DNA of 64,000 nucleotides from Burkholderiaceae bacterium (lineage in GTDB: Bacteria; Pseudomonadota; Gammaproteobacteria; Burkholderiales; Burkholderiaceae): NCBI GenBank assembly GCA_947450225.1, contig CANFUO010000001.1:1-64000 (forward strand), read 5' to 3'. The translations under genes were made by a program, and so were the position numbers. Under the pieces are notes generated by a model, which was not told where the DNA came from, did no database searches, and saw only the letters and a program-made list of their open reading frames with translations. Below, piece after piece: positions 1 through 8,932 of the stretch. Position 1 is the first letter of the stretch; each line of letters opens with the position of its first letter.

Positions 1-1
1 T

Positions 2-988
2 GAACACGTCACTGATGCCGCTGAAACGATAACTAACTCAATGATTTTTCTCGCCAGTTTGATCTACAACACCAAGAGAATAAAATTAGGTACTGGTACG
101 GTTAACTTGCCAAACTCTCATCCAGCGGCTGTTGCTGCACAAGCAGCCATGATGGACCATATGTTGGAAGGTCGCTTCATCTTAGGTATCAGCCCAGGTG
201 GCTTAATGTCAGATGCTGAGGTTTTTGGTAATTTAAAGAATGATCGCAATGCCATGTTTGTCGAAAGCATTAATACGATTTTAAAAATTTGGGATGGTGA
301 GCCACCTTACAACATCGATGGAGATTATTGGAAGATTTCAACTGAAAACACAATGATCCCTGAAATTGGCCAAGGTTTTATCATGAAGCCATATCAAAAG
401 CCACATCCATTGATTGTAGGAACTGCAGTAGCCCCTTTCTCCAAAGGTGTAACCGAGATGGCCAAGCGTGGATGGCAGCCTATATCAGCTAACTTCTTAA
501 TGCCAGAATGGGTTAAAACACATTGGCCTAAATATGTAGAAGGTCGCGAAGCCGTTGGTGCTGTCCCACATCCAAGTGAGTGGCGCGTTGCTAAAAGTAT
601 TTTTGTGGCTGATGATGAAGCAACTGCGCAAAGTTATGGCCGTGGCGAAGATGGACCTTACTACGCATATTTCAAATCATTAAGTCGTAAATTGGTGAAT
701 GGTGGTCGTAGTAATTTATTCAAAGTTGATCCAAATATGCCTGACTCTGAAGTAACACCTGAGTTTGTGACGAATCGTTTAGTCCTTGCAGGCAATGTCA
801 ATTCAGTCGTAGATCAATTACTTCACTTTAGAGAAGAAGTTGGTGACTTTGGTAATTTACTTTACGCCTGTCATGATTGGAAAAATATTCCATTAGCCAA
901 ACGATCAATGGAGTTAATGGCAAAAGAAGTGATGCCAAGAGTCAATGAGGCGATTGGACAAACCCAGGATAACCCCGTTATTGCTTAA
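2..988 (+). CDS. LLM-class flavin-dependent oxidoreductase (luciferase-like monooxygenase), 5' truncated by window edge
   Basis: Frame stays open upstream of the ORF-track ATG (..EHVTDAAETITNSM..) to the window edge; luciferase-like motifs LGTGTVNLPNSHPAAVAAQAAMMDHMLEGRFILGISPG. Confidence 0.88.
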   Translation, partial: EHVTDAAETITNSMIFLASLIYNTKRIKLGTGTVNLPNSHPAAVAAQAAMMDHMLEGRFILGISPGGLMSDAEVFGNLKNDRNAMFVESINTILKIWDGEPPYNIDGDYWKISTENTMIPEIGQGFIMKPYQKPHPLIVGTAVAPFSKGVTEMAKRGWQPISANFLMPEWVKTHWPKYVEGREAVGAVPHPSEWRVAKSIFVADDEATAQSYGRGEDGPYYAYFKSLSRKLVNGGRSNLFKVDPNMPDSEVTPEFVTNRLVLAGNVNSVVDQLLHFREEVGDFGNLLYACHDWKNIPLAKRSMELMAKEVMPRVNEAIGQTQDNPVIA

Positions 989-2153
989 ATAGTTCAGAGG
1001 CGATTTGTAGTAATTGCAAATCGCTTCCTCGTTTACCCATCATAGAAATCCCCAGTGGGGCTCCATCAAAGGAGCAAAGTGGGGCACTGATTTGTGGTGT
1101 ACCACATAATCCCGAGATGCACAGTAAAGAAAAGCATTGTTTACGATAAATTTCCAGTTCTTGCAGTGGCGCATCTAATTTGGGTGCAATGCCAGCAACC
1201 GTAGGTAAAACAAGAATCGTATTCGCTTGAAGTAGCTGATCCATGATCAACCTGATCTCTGGCCATCTTTTTTGTGCATGAGATTGTTGAACTGTAGTTA
1301 ATTGCTCAGCGATCTCAAAGCGAGCGCGGATAGGGGCACTTAATCCATCCCAATGCTGACTCACCCAAGGCCCTAAGTTTTTCCATACCTCCGTGCCTTG
1401 CAAGACACGGAATTGTTCAGCCCATTCAGTTAGAGATTCATCACCAATGGAGACCTCTTGGAAAGCTCCAAATCTTGAAAAACTAGACCGAAGTAGAGCA
1501 GCAATTTGTGGATCAATTACGTCGAAAGCTGGTTTTAGATAAACAAAGTTCATCTTTTCAACAGTGACCTCAGGGGAAGATTTTTCTTGAAAAATAACTT
1601 CGCCGATGATCGAGAGAAGTTGGGCTGAGTTAGCAAACCAGCCGAATGTATCAAAGCTCGGGGCTAAAGCGCAAGCATGGTCAAGGGAGATACGGCCATG
1701 GGTAGGTCTGATGCCAAATAAGCCACAAAATGAAGCAGGAGCACGCACCGAGCCACCCGTATCCGACCCAATGGAAAAGTCAACCAGTCCAGCACTCAGA
1801 GCGGCCGCTGAACCATTCGATGAGCCTCCGGTCATCCGCGTTGGACTTGCGCTATTGATGGGCGTGCCATAGTGAAAATTATTACCAAACAAATTATAGG
1901 TAAGTTCATCACAATGCGATTTACCGACGAGTGATGCACCAGCATCAAGTAATCTCGTTGCTGCAGAATTAGTATGGGTAGCAGTAGGATGCGTATTTTT
2001 CCATGTGGGATTGCCAAATCCTGTTGAGAATCCTTGGACATCATAAATATCCTTCAAAACAAAGGATAGACCTTGGAGAGGGCCTGATGAAGCTCCCTCA
2101 ATACAACATGAGGCATCTATTAGTGCGCCTACTTGATCGTTAATTATTTTCAT
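978..2153 (-). CDS. Amidase (amidase signature family)
   Basis: Amidase signature GGSSNGSAAALSAGLVDFSIGSDTGGSVRAPASFCG; N-terminal LSFVLKDIYDVQG. Confidence 0.9.
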   Translation of the reverse strand: MKIINDQVGALIDASCCIEGASSGPLQGLSFVLKDIYDVQGFSTGFGNPTWKNTHPTATHTNSAATRLLDAGASLVGKSHCDELTYNLFGNNFHYGTPINSASPTRMTGGSSNGSAAALSAGLVDFSIGSDTGGSVRAPASFCGLFGIRPTHGRISLDHACALAPSFDTFGWFANSAQLLSIIGEVIFQEKSSPEVTVEKMNFVYLKPAFDVIDPQIAALLRSSFSRFGAFQEVSIGDESLTEWAEQFRVLQGTEVWKNLGPWVSQHWDGLSAPIRARFEIAEQLTTVQQSHAQKRWPEIRLIMDQLLQANTILVLPTVAGIAPKLDAPLQELEIYRKQCFSLLCISGLCGTPQISAPLCSFDGAPLGISMMGKRGSDLQLLQIASELFKQ

Positions 2154-2214
2154 AGATGTGAAGTGCCAATATTAAAAATAGGATGTAATCCAAATTATAT
2201 GGTCATGGAGAGGA

Positions 2215-2703
2215 TTAAAAATAAAAGTGAAAAAATAAATACAAACCAATGGTGATGTAAAAAAAAGTAGTTAAGGGTTTACGAATTTCTGGCTTGGTAA
2301 TAAGTTGAAGAAATAGGAAGATGTTTACAACTAGCAAGATCGAGAGAATGGTCTCAGTGATGGTCTCATAATAAGGATTGGGGATTTTGAGGAAACAAAA
2401 GCCTATTAAACAAAGATCAGCAACTAAAATTGCGCAACATTTTTTCCAAATAGGCTGGTTATATGATGCTTCTTTGATGATATAAAAAAGCCATATGATA
2501 TTGATTACAGGCAATGCAAACATCAAGGTCATTGGTAGGATGATCATGCCAAAGAGCATTCCCATGCCAAACATTTCCTCGCAAATGATTGCAGTTGAGA
2601 TAAGCAAACCAAGAAAAATAAGATTAAATAAGAAGAGTAAAATCAGTTTCATCCAAACTGCTTTAGATTTGTACCAAGAGATGATTTTTCCCATTTGTGC
2701 CAT
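2215..2703 (-). CDS. Hypothetical multi-pass membrane protein
   Basis: 162-aa ORF with several hydrophobic segments; no family recognised. Confidence 0.6.
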   Translation of the reverse strand: MAQMGKIISWYKSKAVWMKLILLFLFNLIFLGLLISTAIICEEMFGMGMLFGMIILPMTLMFALPVINIIWLFYIIKEASYNQPIWKKCCAILVADLCLIGFCFLKIPNPYYETITETILSILLVVNIFLFLQLITKPEIRKPLTTFFYITIGLYLFFHFYF

Positions 2704-2787
2704 CAGTAAGTTTGCTATAGAAAACTCATATATTAAAACTATTTAATGTACTCATTTAAACTATTGTTTTAAAGAAAGACTTCGCTT

Positions 2788-3891
2788 TTGAGTAATCCTC
2801 AAACTAATAAGATATTGGCCGTTGCGCCCATGATGGATTGGACAGATCGACACTGTCGATCATTTCATCGTTTGCTCACAAAAAAAGGACATCTCTACAC
2901 AGAGATGATTAATGCTGGGGCGATTATCTACGGCGATGTTGGGCGGCATCTTGATTTTGATCAAGAGCAACACCACCTTGTTTTACAGCTTGGAGGGAGT
3001 GAACCACAGGATTTAGCGAAAGCAGCAAAAATTGCCCAAGATTGGGGCTATGACCAAATTGATCTGAATTGCGGATGCCCATCGGAACGTGTTCAACGAG
3101 GCTCTTTTGGAGCTTGCTTAATGGCAGAGCCACAATTGGTAGCCGACTGTGTCAAAGCAATGAAAGACGCTGTATCAATCCCCGTATCCGTTAAACACCG
3201 CTTGGGGCTCGATGATATGAATCCTCATCTCGAGCAGGATTACCAATTTGTTTTGGATTTCATGGCTCAAGTTTCAGAAGCAGGCGCAAGCCAATTAACG
3301 ATTCATGCTAGGAACGCAGTATTAAAAGGTCTATCTCCAAAAGAGAATCGCATGATTCCCCCATTGCGATATGACATAGCCAAACGCTTGCGATCGGATT
3401 TGCAACAACATTTCCCCCTCACCAAGGTATTACTCAATGGTGGTTTGGATACTAACCAATCCATTGCTAATCATTGGGATGATTTTGATGGGTTTATGAT
3501 TGGCCGCGCGGCGTATCACACTCCAGCGATATTACTTGGATGGGATGAAATGATTCTCAGTCAAGGGCGTAATTTTGGATATTTTTTAAATGATCAAACT
3601 TGGTTGGAAATTCAGCGAGGTATTATTCACAATATCCAAGCATGGCTCGTGCAATGCCAACTTGCCCAGCGACCTTTTTATCTCGCCGCGATCACAAGGC
3701 ATATTTTAGGTCTAGCGCATGGCTTAGGAGGCGCAAGATTATGGCGGCAACAATTATCTGACCATCGCTTGCTTTCAGAAGTAAAAACGGCAGATGATAT
3801 TGAGATGTTTTTTACACAAGCTTGCCGTGAGTTACGGATATTTTCTGATGAAAATGACGAAGATGATTTGATCCACCGATATGAATCATAG
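2788..3891 (+). CDS. dusA: tRNA-dihydrouridine(20/20a) synthase DusA (TTG start)
   Basis: VAPMMDWTDRHCRSFHRLLTKKGHLYTEMI; DLNCGCPSERVQRGSFGACLM; SVKHRLGLDD. Confidence 0.95.
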   Translation: MSNPQTNKILAVAPMMDWTDRHCRSFHRLLTKKGHLYTEMINAGAIIYGDVGRHLDFDQEQHHLVLQLGGSEPQDLAKAAKIAQDWGYDQIDLNCGCPSERVQRGSFGACLMAEPQLVADCVKAMKDAVSIPVSVKHRLGLDDMNPHLEQDYQFVLDFMAQVSEAGASQLTIHARNAVLKGLSPKENRMIPPLRYDIAKRLRSDLQQHFPLTKVLLNGGLDTNQSIANHWDDFDGFMIGRAAYHTPAILLGWDEMILSQGRNFGYFLNDQTWLEIQRGIIHNIQAWLVQCQLAQRPFYLAAITRHILGLAHGLGGARLWRQQLSDHRLLSEVKTADDIEMFFTQACRELRIFSDENDEDDLIHRYES

Positions 3892-3954
3892 AAGTTCACG
3901 CAAAATGATTACAATTTTCAAAAGAGAATAATCCACACAAAGAGAGAATGAACC

Positions 3955-4929
3955 ATGGTGAGAGCTTTAATCCTAAATAAAGAACCAGAATTTTCCGCCC
4001 GCATTGAAGAAATCGATTCATCACGTTTTCCTGTGACGGATATTTCAGTAGAAGTGCAATATTCGACCTTAAACTTTAAGGACGGATTAGCAATCACCAA
4101 TAAAGGTCCTGTTGTTAGAACTTGGCCCATGGTTGCAGGGATTGATGGGGCAGGACAAGTCCTAGCATCAAGCAATGCCCAGTGGCAGGTAGGTGATCTA
4201 TTTGTCCATAATGGCTGGGGTGTGGGAGAGACGCATTGGGGTTGTTTATCACAGCAAGCCCATTTAAAAAGTGAATGGTTAGTTAAATTACCTAGTATAT
4301 TTACAACGAGACAGGCCATGGGTATCGGCACGGCTGGATATACAGCGATGTTATGTGTAATGGCACTAGAGCAGGGCGGGGCAAAACCTGGTCAAGGTGA
4401 GGTAGTTGTTACCGGAGCTACTGGTGGAGTTGGCAGTATTGCCATTGCGCTATTGTCCCAACTTGGCTTTGAAGTAGTTGCTGTTACAGGTAAATTGACA
4501 GAAGAAGCGTATTTAAAATCTTTAGGTGCTTCTCGAGTGATTGATCGGCAAGAGTTTTGTACACCTGGAAAACCTATGCAAAAAGAGCGCTGGGCTGCTG
4601 CTATTGATACGGCAGGATCTCATACTTTGGCAAATCTATGTGCACAAATGCAATATGGTGCGCCAGTGGCTGCCTGTGGATTGGCGCAGGGCGCAGATTT
4701 GTCTTTAACGGTCATGCCATTTATTTTGCGAGGCGTACAGTTATTTGGTATCGACTCTGTTATGGCGCCAATGAGCAAGCGACAATCCGCATGGAATCGT
4801 TTAGCGAAAGATTTGAATCTGATTAAATTAGAAAGCATGATTGAAGAAATCACGCTTGATCAAGTTCCTGAGTATGCAAAGGCGCTAATGGCAGGTCAAG
4901 TTGCCGGTCGCATCGTTGTCAAACTTTAG
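3955..4929 (+). CDS. acuI: YhdH/AcuI family acrylyl-CoA reductase / quinone oxidoreductase (MDR superfamily)
   Basis: MDR fold, LNFKDGLAITNKGPVVRTWPMVAGIDGAG and VVVTGATGGVGSIAIALLSQLGFEVVAVTGK. Confidence 0.9.
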   Translation: MVRALILNKEPEFSARIEEIDSSRFPVTDISVEVQYSTLNFKDGLAITNKGPVVRTWPMVAGIDGAGQVLASSNAQWQVGDLFVHNGWGVGETHWGCLSQQAHLKSEWLVKLPSIFTTRQAMGIGTAGYTAMLCVMALEQGGAKPGQGEVVVTGATGGVGSIAIALLSQLGFEVVAVTGKLTEEAYLKSLGASRVIDRQEFCTPGKPMQKERWAAAIDTAGSHTLANLCAQMQYGAPVAACGLAQGADLSLTVMPFILRGVQLFGIDSVMAPMSKRQSAWNRLAKDLNLIKLESMIEEITLDQVPEYAKALMAGQVAGRIVVKL

Positions 4930-5396
4930 AAGTTTTTATCAATAAGCAGCAAGGTAATTCCAGGATTACCTTGCATATCTTTTGTAATAGAATTTTTGAT
5001 TGCAGGGTAGGTTTGCAATAAAGATTGGTATTGCGGTGAGTTGGGATTTAATATCTCACCAAAGTAGACTTCCATAATGCCTTCTCCCCAAAGACCATCT
5101 TCCATTGCACGACGAAACTCCCGGCGAATATTGCCGCCACTCCCACTAGAGCCGTGCCCATGAATCACCTTGACTGCTCGAAGACCTTTCCCACGAATCT
5201 TTTCAAGTTGTACATGGAATCGCTCCAGAGCTTGATCGACAAGAGGCATATTCATTTCTAGATTAATGACATGACACCTCCAGCGAGCATCGGCCTCGAC
5301 ATACGTTTCTTTAGAGCCACAAAAAGGGCACATCGAAGCAATGAGACTCCGCTGATTGCCACAATCACAGCACAGGGCCAGGGTATTTTTCATCAA
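4926..5396 (-). CDS. Zinc-ribbon plus Smr-domain protein
   Basis: N-terminal CCDCGNQRSLIASMCPFCGS (paired Cys), then Smr-like VKVIHGHGSSGSGGNIRREFR. Confidence 0.72.
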   Translation of the reverse strand: MMKNTLALCCDCGNQRSLIASMCPFCGSKETYVEADARWRCHVINLEMNMPLVDQALERFHVQLEKIRGKGLRAVKVIHGHGSSGSGGNIRREFRRAMEDGLWGEGIMEVYFGEILNPNSPQYQSLLQTYPAIKNSITKDMQGNPGITLLLIDKNF

Positions 5397-5458
5397 AGTG
5401 CCAATGTTTATAGAAATTGTAAAAAATCACTAGTATATTGATACATATTAATATAAGA

Positions 5459-5851
5459 ATGGAAAAAATGATGAACATAACTAAACTGATTTTTATGACG
5501 CTTTGTATTACTTCGATTACAGCTTGCTCAAACATGGGGTCTCATTATTCACCGATTATTGATAAGAAAGGTATTGATGAAGCCAAATATCAAAATGATT
5601 TAGCTGAATGTCAAAACCTTTCAACAGAAGCGCAGGGGGCAGGTAAGGATGGTGCTAAAAAAGCTGCTGCAGGCGCTGCTGTAGGAGCCCTAATTGGATT
5701 GGTTGGTGGTGGCAATGGTACTAATATTGCCCAAGCAGCGGGTGTCGGTGGAGTCATTGGCGGAGCATCGGGCTTATATTCAGGCAATGAAGAAAAACAG
5801 AACATTATTCGCCGCTGTTTGGCTGGGCGAGGTTATAAAGTCTTAAATTAA
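5459..5851 (+). CDS. Glycine-zipper family lipoprotein
   Basis: Lipobox-like ITSITACS; Gly/Ala-rich zipper AAAGAAVGALIGLVGGGNG...AAGVGGVIGGASGLYSGN; start moved downstream of ORF-track ATG. Confidence 0.75.
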   Translation: MEKMMNITKLIFMTLCITSITACSNMGSHYSPIIDKKGIDEAKYQNDLAECQNLSTEAQGAGKDGAKKAAAGAAVGALIGLVGGGNGTNIAQAAGVGGVIGGASGLYSGNEEKQNIIRRCLAGRGYKVLN

Positions 5852-5906
5852 TTTGCTAAGCATGCGCTAAAGAGTGTGCGCTTGATATTTGTGGCAACAT
5901 GTTGCT

Positions 5907-6254
5907 ATGCGTGCACCACTCATTCTTCTTGGTTTAGCTCATGCCTATCTAACAGGATGCGCGGCGGCACCTTTCGCAGGTTCATTATTTAGCGCAGCAA
6001 CAACAACGAGCGTAGTGCAGACGACTGCGGTCAATGGGGCGAGTTACCTGACCACTGGTAAGGGAGTATCAGAGCATGTGATTTCAGGAGTTGCAGATCA
6101 AGATTGCAAACTGTATAACGTCATCGACGGTAAAAAAATCTGTCAAGAATATCAACTGGACAAAATACCCCAACGCGATTTAACGACGAGATTCTCATCT
6201 GAACCACCACAATCCGTTGAAGATGTTATCTTGCTAAATACCAATCAGCGATGA
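5907..6254 (+). CDS. Putative lipoprotein
   Basis: MRAPLILLGLAHAYLTGCAAAPFAGSLFSAATTTSVVQTTAVNGASYLTTGKGVSEHVIS; signal peptide and lipobox-like TGC. Confidence 0.65.
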   Translation: MRAPLILLGLAHAYLTGCAAAPFAGSLFSAATTTSVVQTTAVNGASYLTTGKGVSEHVISGVADQDCKLYNVIDGKKICQEYQLDKIPQRDLTTRFSSEPPQSVEDVILLNTNQR

Positions 6255-7021
6255 TAGTTCAGCCATTTGAGGCCTTCAGATGTGCCTTTTAAAGGCCTGT
6301 ACTCACAGCCAATTAGCCCTTGGTAGCCTAAAGATTTAATTAAAGGTAAGAGGTATTGATAATTCACCTCACCAAGATCGGGTTCATGTCGATGCGGTGG
6401 ACCGGCAATTTGAATATGGCCGATATACGCTTGGTTTTGAATAAATAGATTTTCTAGATTACCTTCCATGATTTGGGCATGAAAAAAGTCCATCATTAAT
6501 TTAAGATTGGGTAAAAGCAATTCTTGGATGATGTCGATGGCTTGGTGTTGGTAATTCAAAAAATAGCCAGGCATGCTTAAGGTATTAATAGGTTCAATCA
6601 ATACATCAATATTGTAAGGTTCACAAGCAATGGCTGCTTGTTCAAGACGTTTCTTATAGCAATCTTGTAATTCATCGAAGGGGACACCTTCCGGCTTAAT
6701 ACCTGCCATGAAATGAATTTGAGGGCAATCCATTGCTTGTGCATATTCAACGGCAAGAGCAAGCCCATCATCAAACTCTTTTTGGCGATCAGGCAAGATT
6801 GCTAAGCCACGTTCTCCAGCTTGAAAATCTCCTGGAGGAGAATTAAATAAATTTAACTTAAGACCATGCGTCGTTAATTGATCAACAATCAATTGAGCAG
6901 GATAAGTATAGGGAAATAGAAATTCCACATATTCAAAACCATCCGCGGCAGCAAGCCCAAAGCGGTCAATAAAATCAACCTCTTGGTACATCATTGATAA
7001 ATTTGCAGAAAATATAGGCAT
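6245..7021 (-). CDS. hyi: Hydroxypyruvate isomerase family TIM-barrel protein
   Basis: FSANLSMMYQEVDFIDRFGLAAADGFEYVEFLFPYTYP; LIEPINTLSMPGYFL; IQIAGPPHRHEPDLGEVNY. Confidence 0.88.
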   Translation of the reverse strand: MPIFSANLSMMYQEVDFIDRFGLAAADGFEYVEFLFPYTYPAQLIVDQLTTHGLKLNLFNSPPGDFQAGERGLAILPDRQKEFDDGLALAVEYAQAMDCPQIHFMAGIKPEGVPFDELQDCYKKRLEQAAIACEPYNIDVLIEPINTLSMPGYFLNYQHQAIDIIQELLLPNLKLMMDFFHAQIMEGNLENLFIQNQAYIGHIQIAGPPHRHEPDLGEVNYQYLLPLIKSLGYQGLIGCEYRPLKGTSEGLKWLNYHR

Positions 7022-7041
7022 ATAAATGACTTTAAGTTGAA

Positions 7042-7578
7042 TTATTTCTTAGATGAGTTTTTATTTTGCTCCCTAAATTCCCAAGGCGGGGTAGGATGCT
7101 CTTGAATCCAGAGACCTTTTTTATTGAGACGGGCAATTTCTTGAGCTTTCGCATAGCGATCAGCTTCTTCAGTTGGTTGGGTATTAGCATATTTTTTATA
7201 GTGCCAAGCAACACCTTCTGAAATCATGTATTGATTGATATCTTCTTCACCAATCTTCACGATACCAAGCGTTCTACCATATTTATCTTTATCGCGCGTT
7301 TCTACTTTGACGTTTTGTGAAAACACTTTATCACTCAGTGTTTTTTTTGCACGGTTTCCAAATGCCTGTGATTTTTCAGGGCAATCGATTCCTGCGAGTC
7401 GAACTTTGAATTGCTCATGTTTTTCATTGAGGACAGTGATTGTGTCCCCATCTGAAATTCCGATGACCTTACCTGTCAACACACCAGTTGATTTGGTAAG
7501 GGCTTGAGATGAATTGATACTCACAAAACTGAGTAATCCAAAACATAGACATGCGACGTAATTTTTGAAGAGAGTCAT
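7042..7578 (-). CDS. Secreted thermonuclease (staphylococcal nuclease-like)
   Basis: Signal peptide; VIGISDGDTITVL, RLAGIDCPEKSQAFGNRAK, KYGRTLGIV catalytic-type motifs. Confidence 0.88.
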   Translation of the reverse strand: MTLFKNYVACLCFGLLSFVSINSSQALTKSTGVLTGKVIGISDGDTITVLNEKHEQFKVRLAGIDCPEKSQAFGNRAKKTLSDKVFSQNVKVETRDKDKYGRTLGIVKIGEEDINQYMISEGVAWHYKKYANTQPTEEADRYAKAQEIARLNKKGLWIQEHPTPPWEFREQNKNSSKK

Positions 7579-7670
7579 GATTTCCTTATTTTAGAAAGAT
7601 TCAAACATATCATTAAACTCAAAAATAACGAATAACTTAAAGTTTATAAATTTATTCTAACTGATTTACG

Positions 7671-8807
7671 TTACATCGATTCATGAAGCATTTCTTCATA
7701 ATCGGTAGTGCTGGCGATTCTTGGATTCATCATATGACAATGATCTTTCATCGCACCATCAATAATTTTTACAAAGTGTGCCTCAATAACACCTAATGCT
7801 TGCAGTCCACTTGGCAAACCAAGGCGTTTATTCATATCAACAATCGCAGGAATCACATCATCAGCACTTGTTAAATCCATTGCTTTGGCCATGCGTAAGA
7901 TGCGAGATTCTTGAATGACGGAAGGGGCAGATTGATTAAAACGAATTACGCTCGGCAAGAACATGGCATTGAGAGTGCCATGGTGAAGCTTTGGATTCAA
8001 GCCCCCCAGGCTATGACTTAGACTATGAACACAGCCCAAGCCTTTCTGAAAAGCCATTGCGCCTTGCATCGACGCTGACATCATTTGTAACCTTGCATCT
8101 TGATTTGTACCGTCTTGAGTAGCCCGTTCAATATTGGCCCAGCCCCTAGTGAGTCCATCTAAAGCAATCCCATCAGCAGGAGGATTGAAAGGCGCTGCCA
8201 TAAAGGTCTCCATGCAGTGGGCAATGGCGTCCATACCAGTGGCAGCAGTTAATAGAGGTGGTAAGCCTAAAGTTAAAAGAGGGTCGCAGATGGCAGACTT
8301 GGGCATAATGAACCAAGAGTGCAGACCAACTTTGCGTCCGTCATCTAAGATGACGATAGCACCTCTAGCTACTTCACTACCGGTTCCGCTCGTTGTTGGA
8401 ATAGCAATTAATGGTGCCACCACAGAAGTAATCTTATTAGATCCACCTTCAATCGTGGCATAGGTTTTTAGTGGCCCAGGATGCGTAGCGAGGATGGCAA
8501 CAGCTTTTGCGCAATCCATTGAAGAACCACCCCCAATGGCGATTAAACCATCGCATTGATGCGTGTTATACATTTGGGCTGCTGCGACTGCAGCTTGCTC
8601 CGTTGGATTTGACGGGGTCTGATCAAAAACGAAAAACTGCAGATTCTTTACCTCGGCAGTTGCCTTTTCAAGAATGCCCGCTTTTAGAATACCTTGATCA
8701 GATATAAAAAGAGGGCGCTCAATACCGAGCCGCTCGCACTCAGAAGCCAGCTTATTGAGGGCTCCGAATTCGATATGAATTTGAGTAAGGTAATGAATAG
8801 TTGACAT
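7671..8807 (-). CDS. Iron-containing alcohol dehydrogenase
   Basis: IGGGSSMDCAKAVAIL; IPTTSGTGSEVARGA; GMDAIAHCMETF; HSLSHSLGG. Confidence 0.93.
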   Translation of the reverse strand: MSTIHYLTQIHIEFGALNKLASECERLGIERPLFISDQGILKAGILEKATAEVKNLQFFVFDQTPSNPTEQAAVAAAQMYNTHQCDGLIAIGGGSSMDCAKAVAILATHPGPLKTYATIEGGSNKITSVVAPLIAIPTTSGTGSEVARGAIVILDDGRKVGLHSWFIMPKSAICDPLLTLGLPPLLTAATGMDAIAHCMETFMAAPFNPPADGIALDGLTRGWANIERATQDGTNQDARLQMMSASMQGAMAFQKGLGCVHSLSHSLGGLNPKLHHGTLNAMFLPSVIRFNQSAPSVIQESRILRMAKAMDLTSADDVIPAIVDMNKRLGLPSGLQALGVIEAHFVKIIDGAMKDHCHMMNPRIASTTDYEEMLHESM

Positions 8808-8932
8808 AGATTGTTTTTATTATAAAAAGGTTGGATTTGTCACAAAATGTTAATAAAGTTATAGTCTTAATTCATTCTAACAAGAAACCTATCTAAGTTC
8901 TGATGAATTTGTAACTTTAGATGAAATAGTAA

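Noticed and set aside
1606-1872. 88-aa plus-strand ORF inside the amidase gene
   Set aside because: Antisense to the amidase signature region, explained by codon bias.
3918-4331. 137-aa minus-strand ORF overlapping acuI
   Set aside because: Fully antisense to a well-supported MDR dehydrogenase; composition not protein-like.
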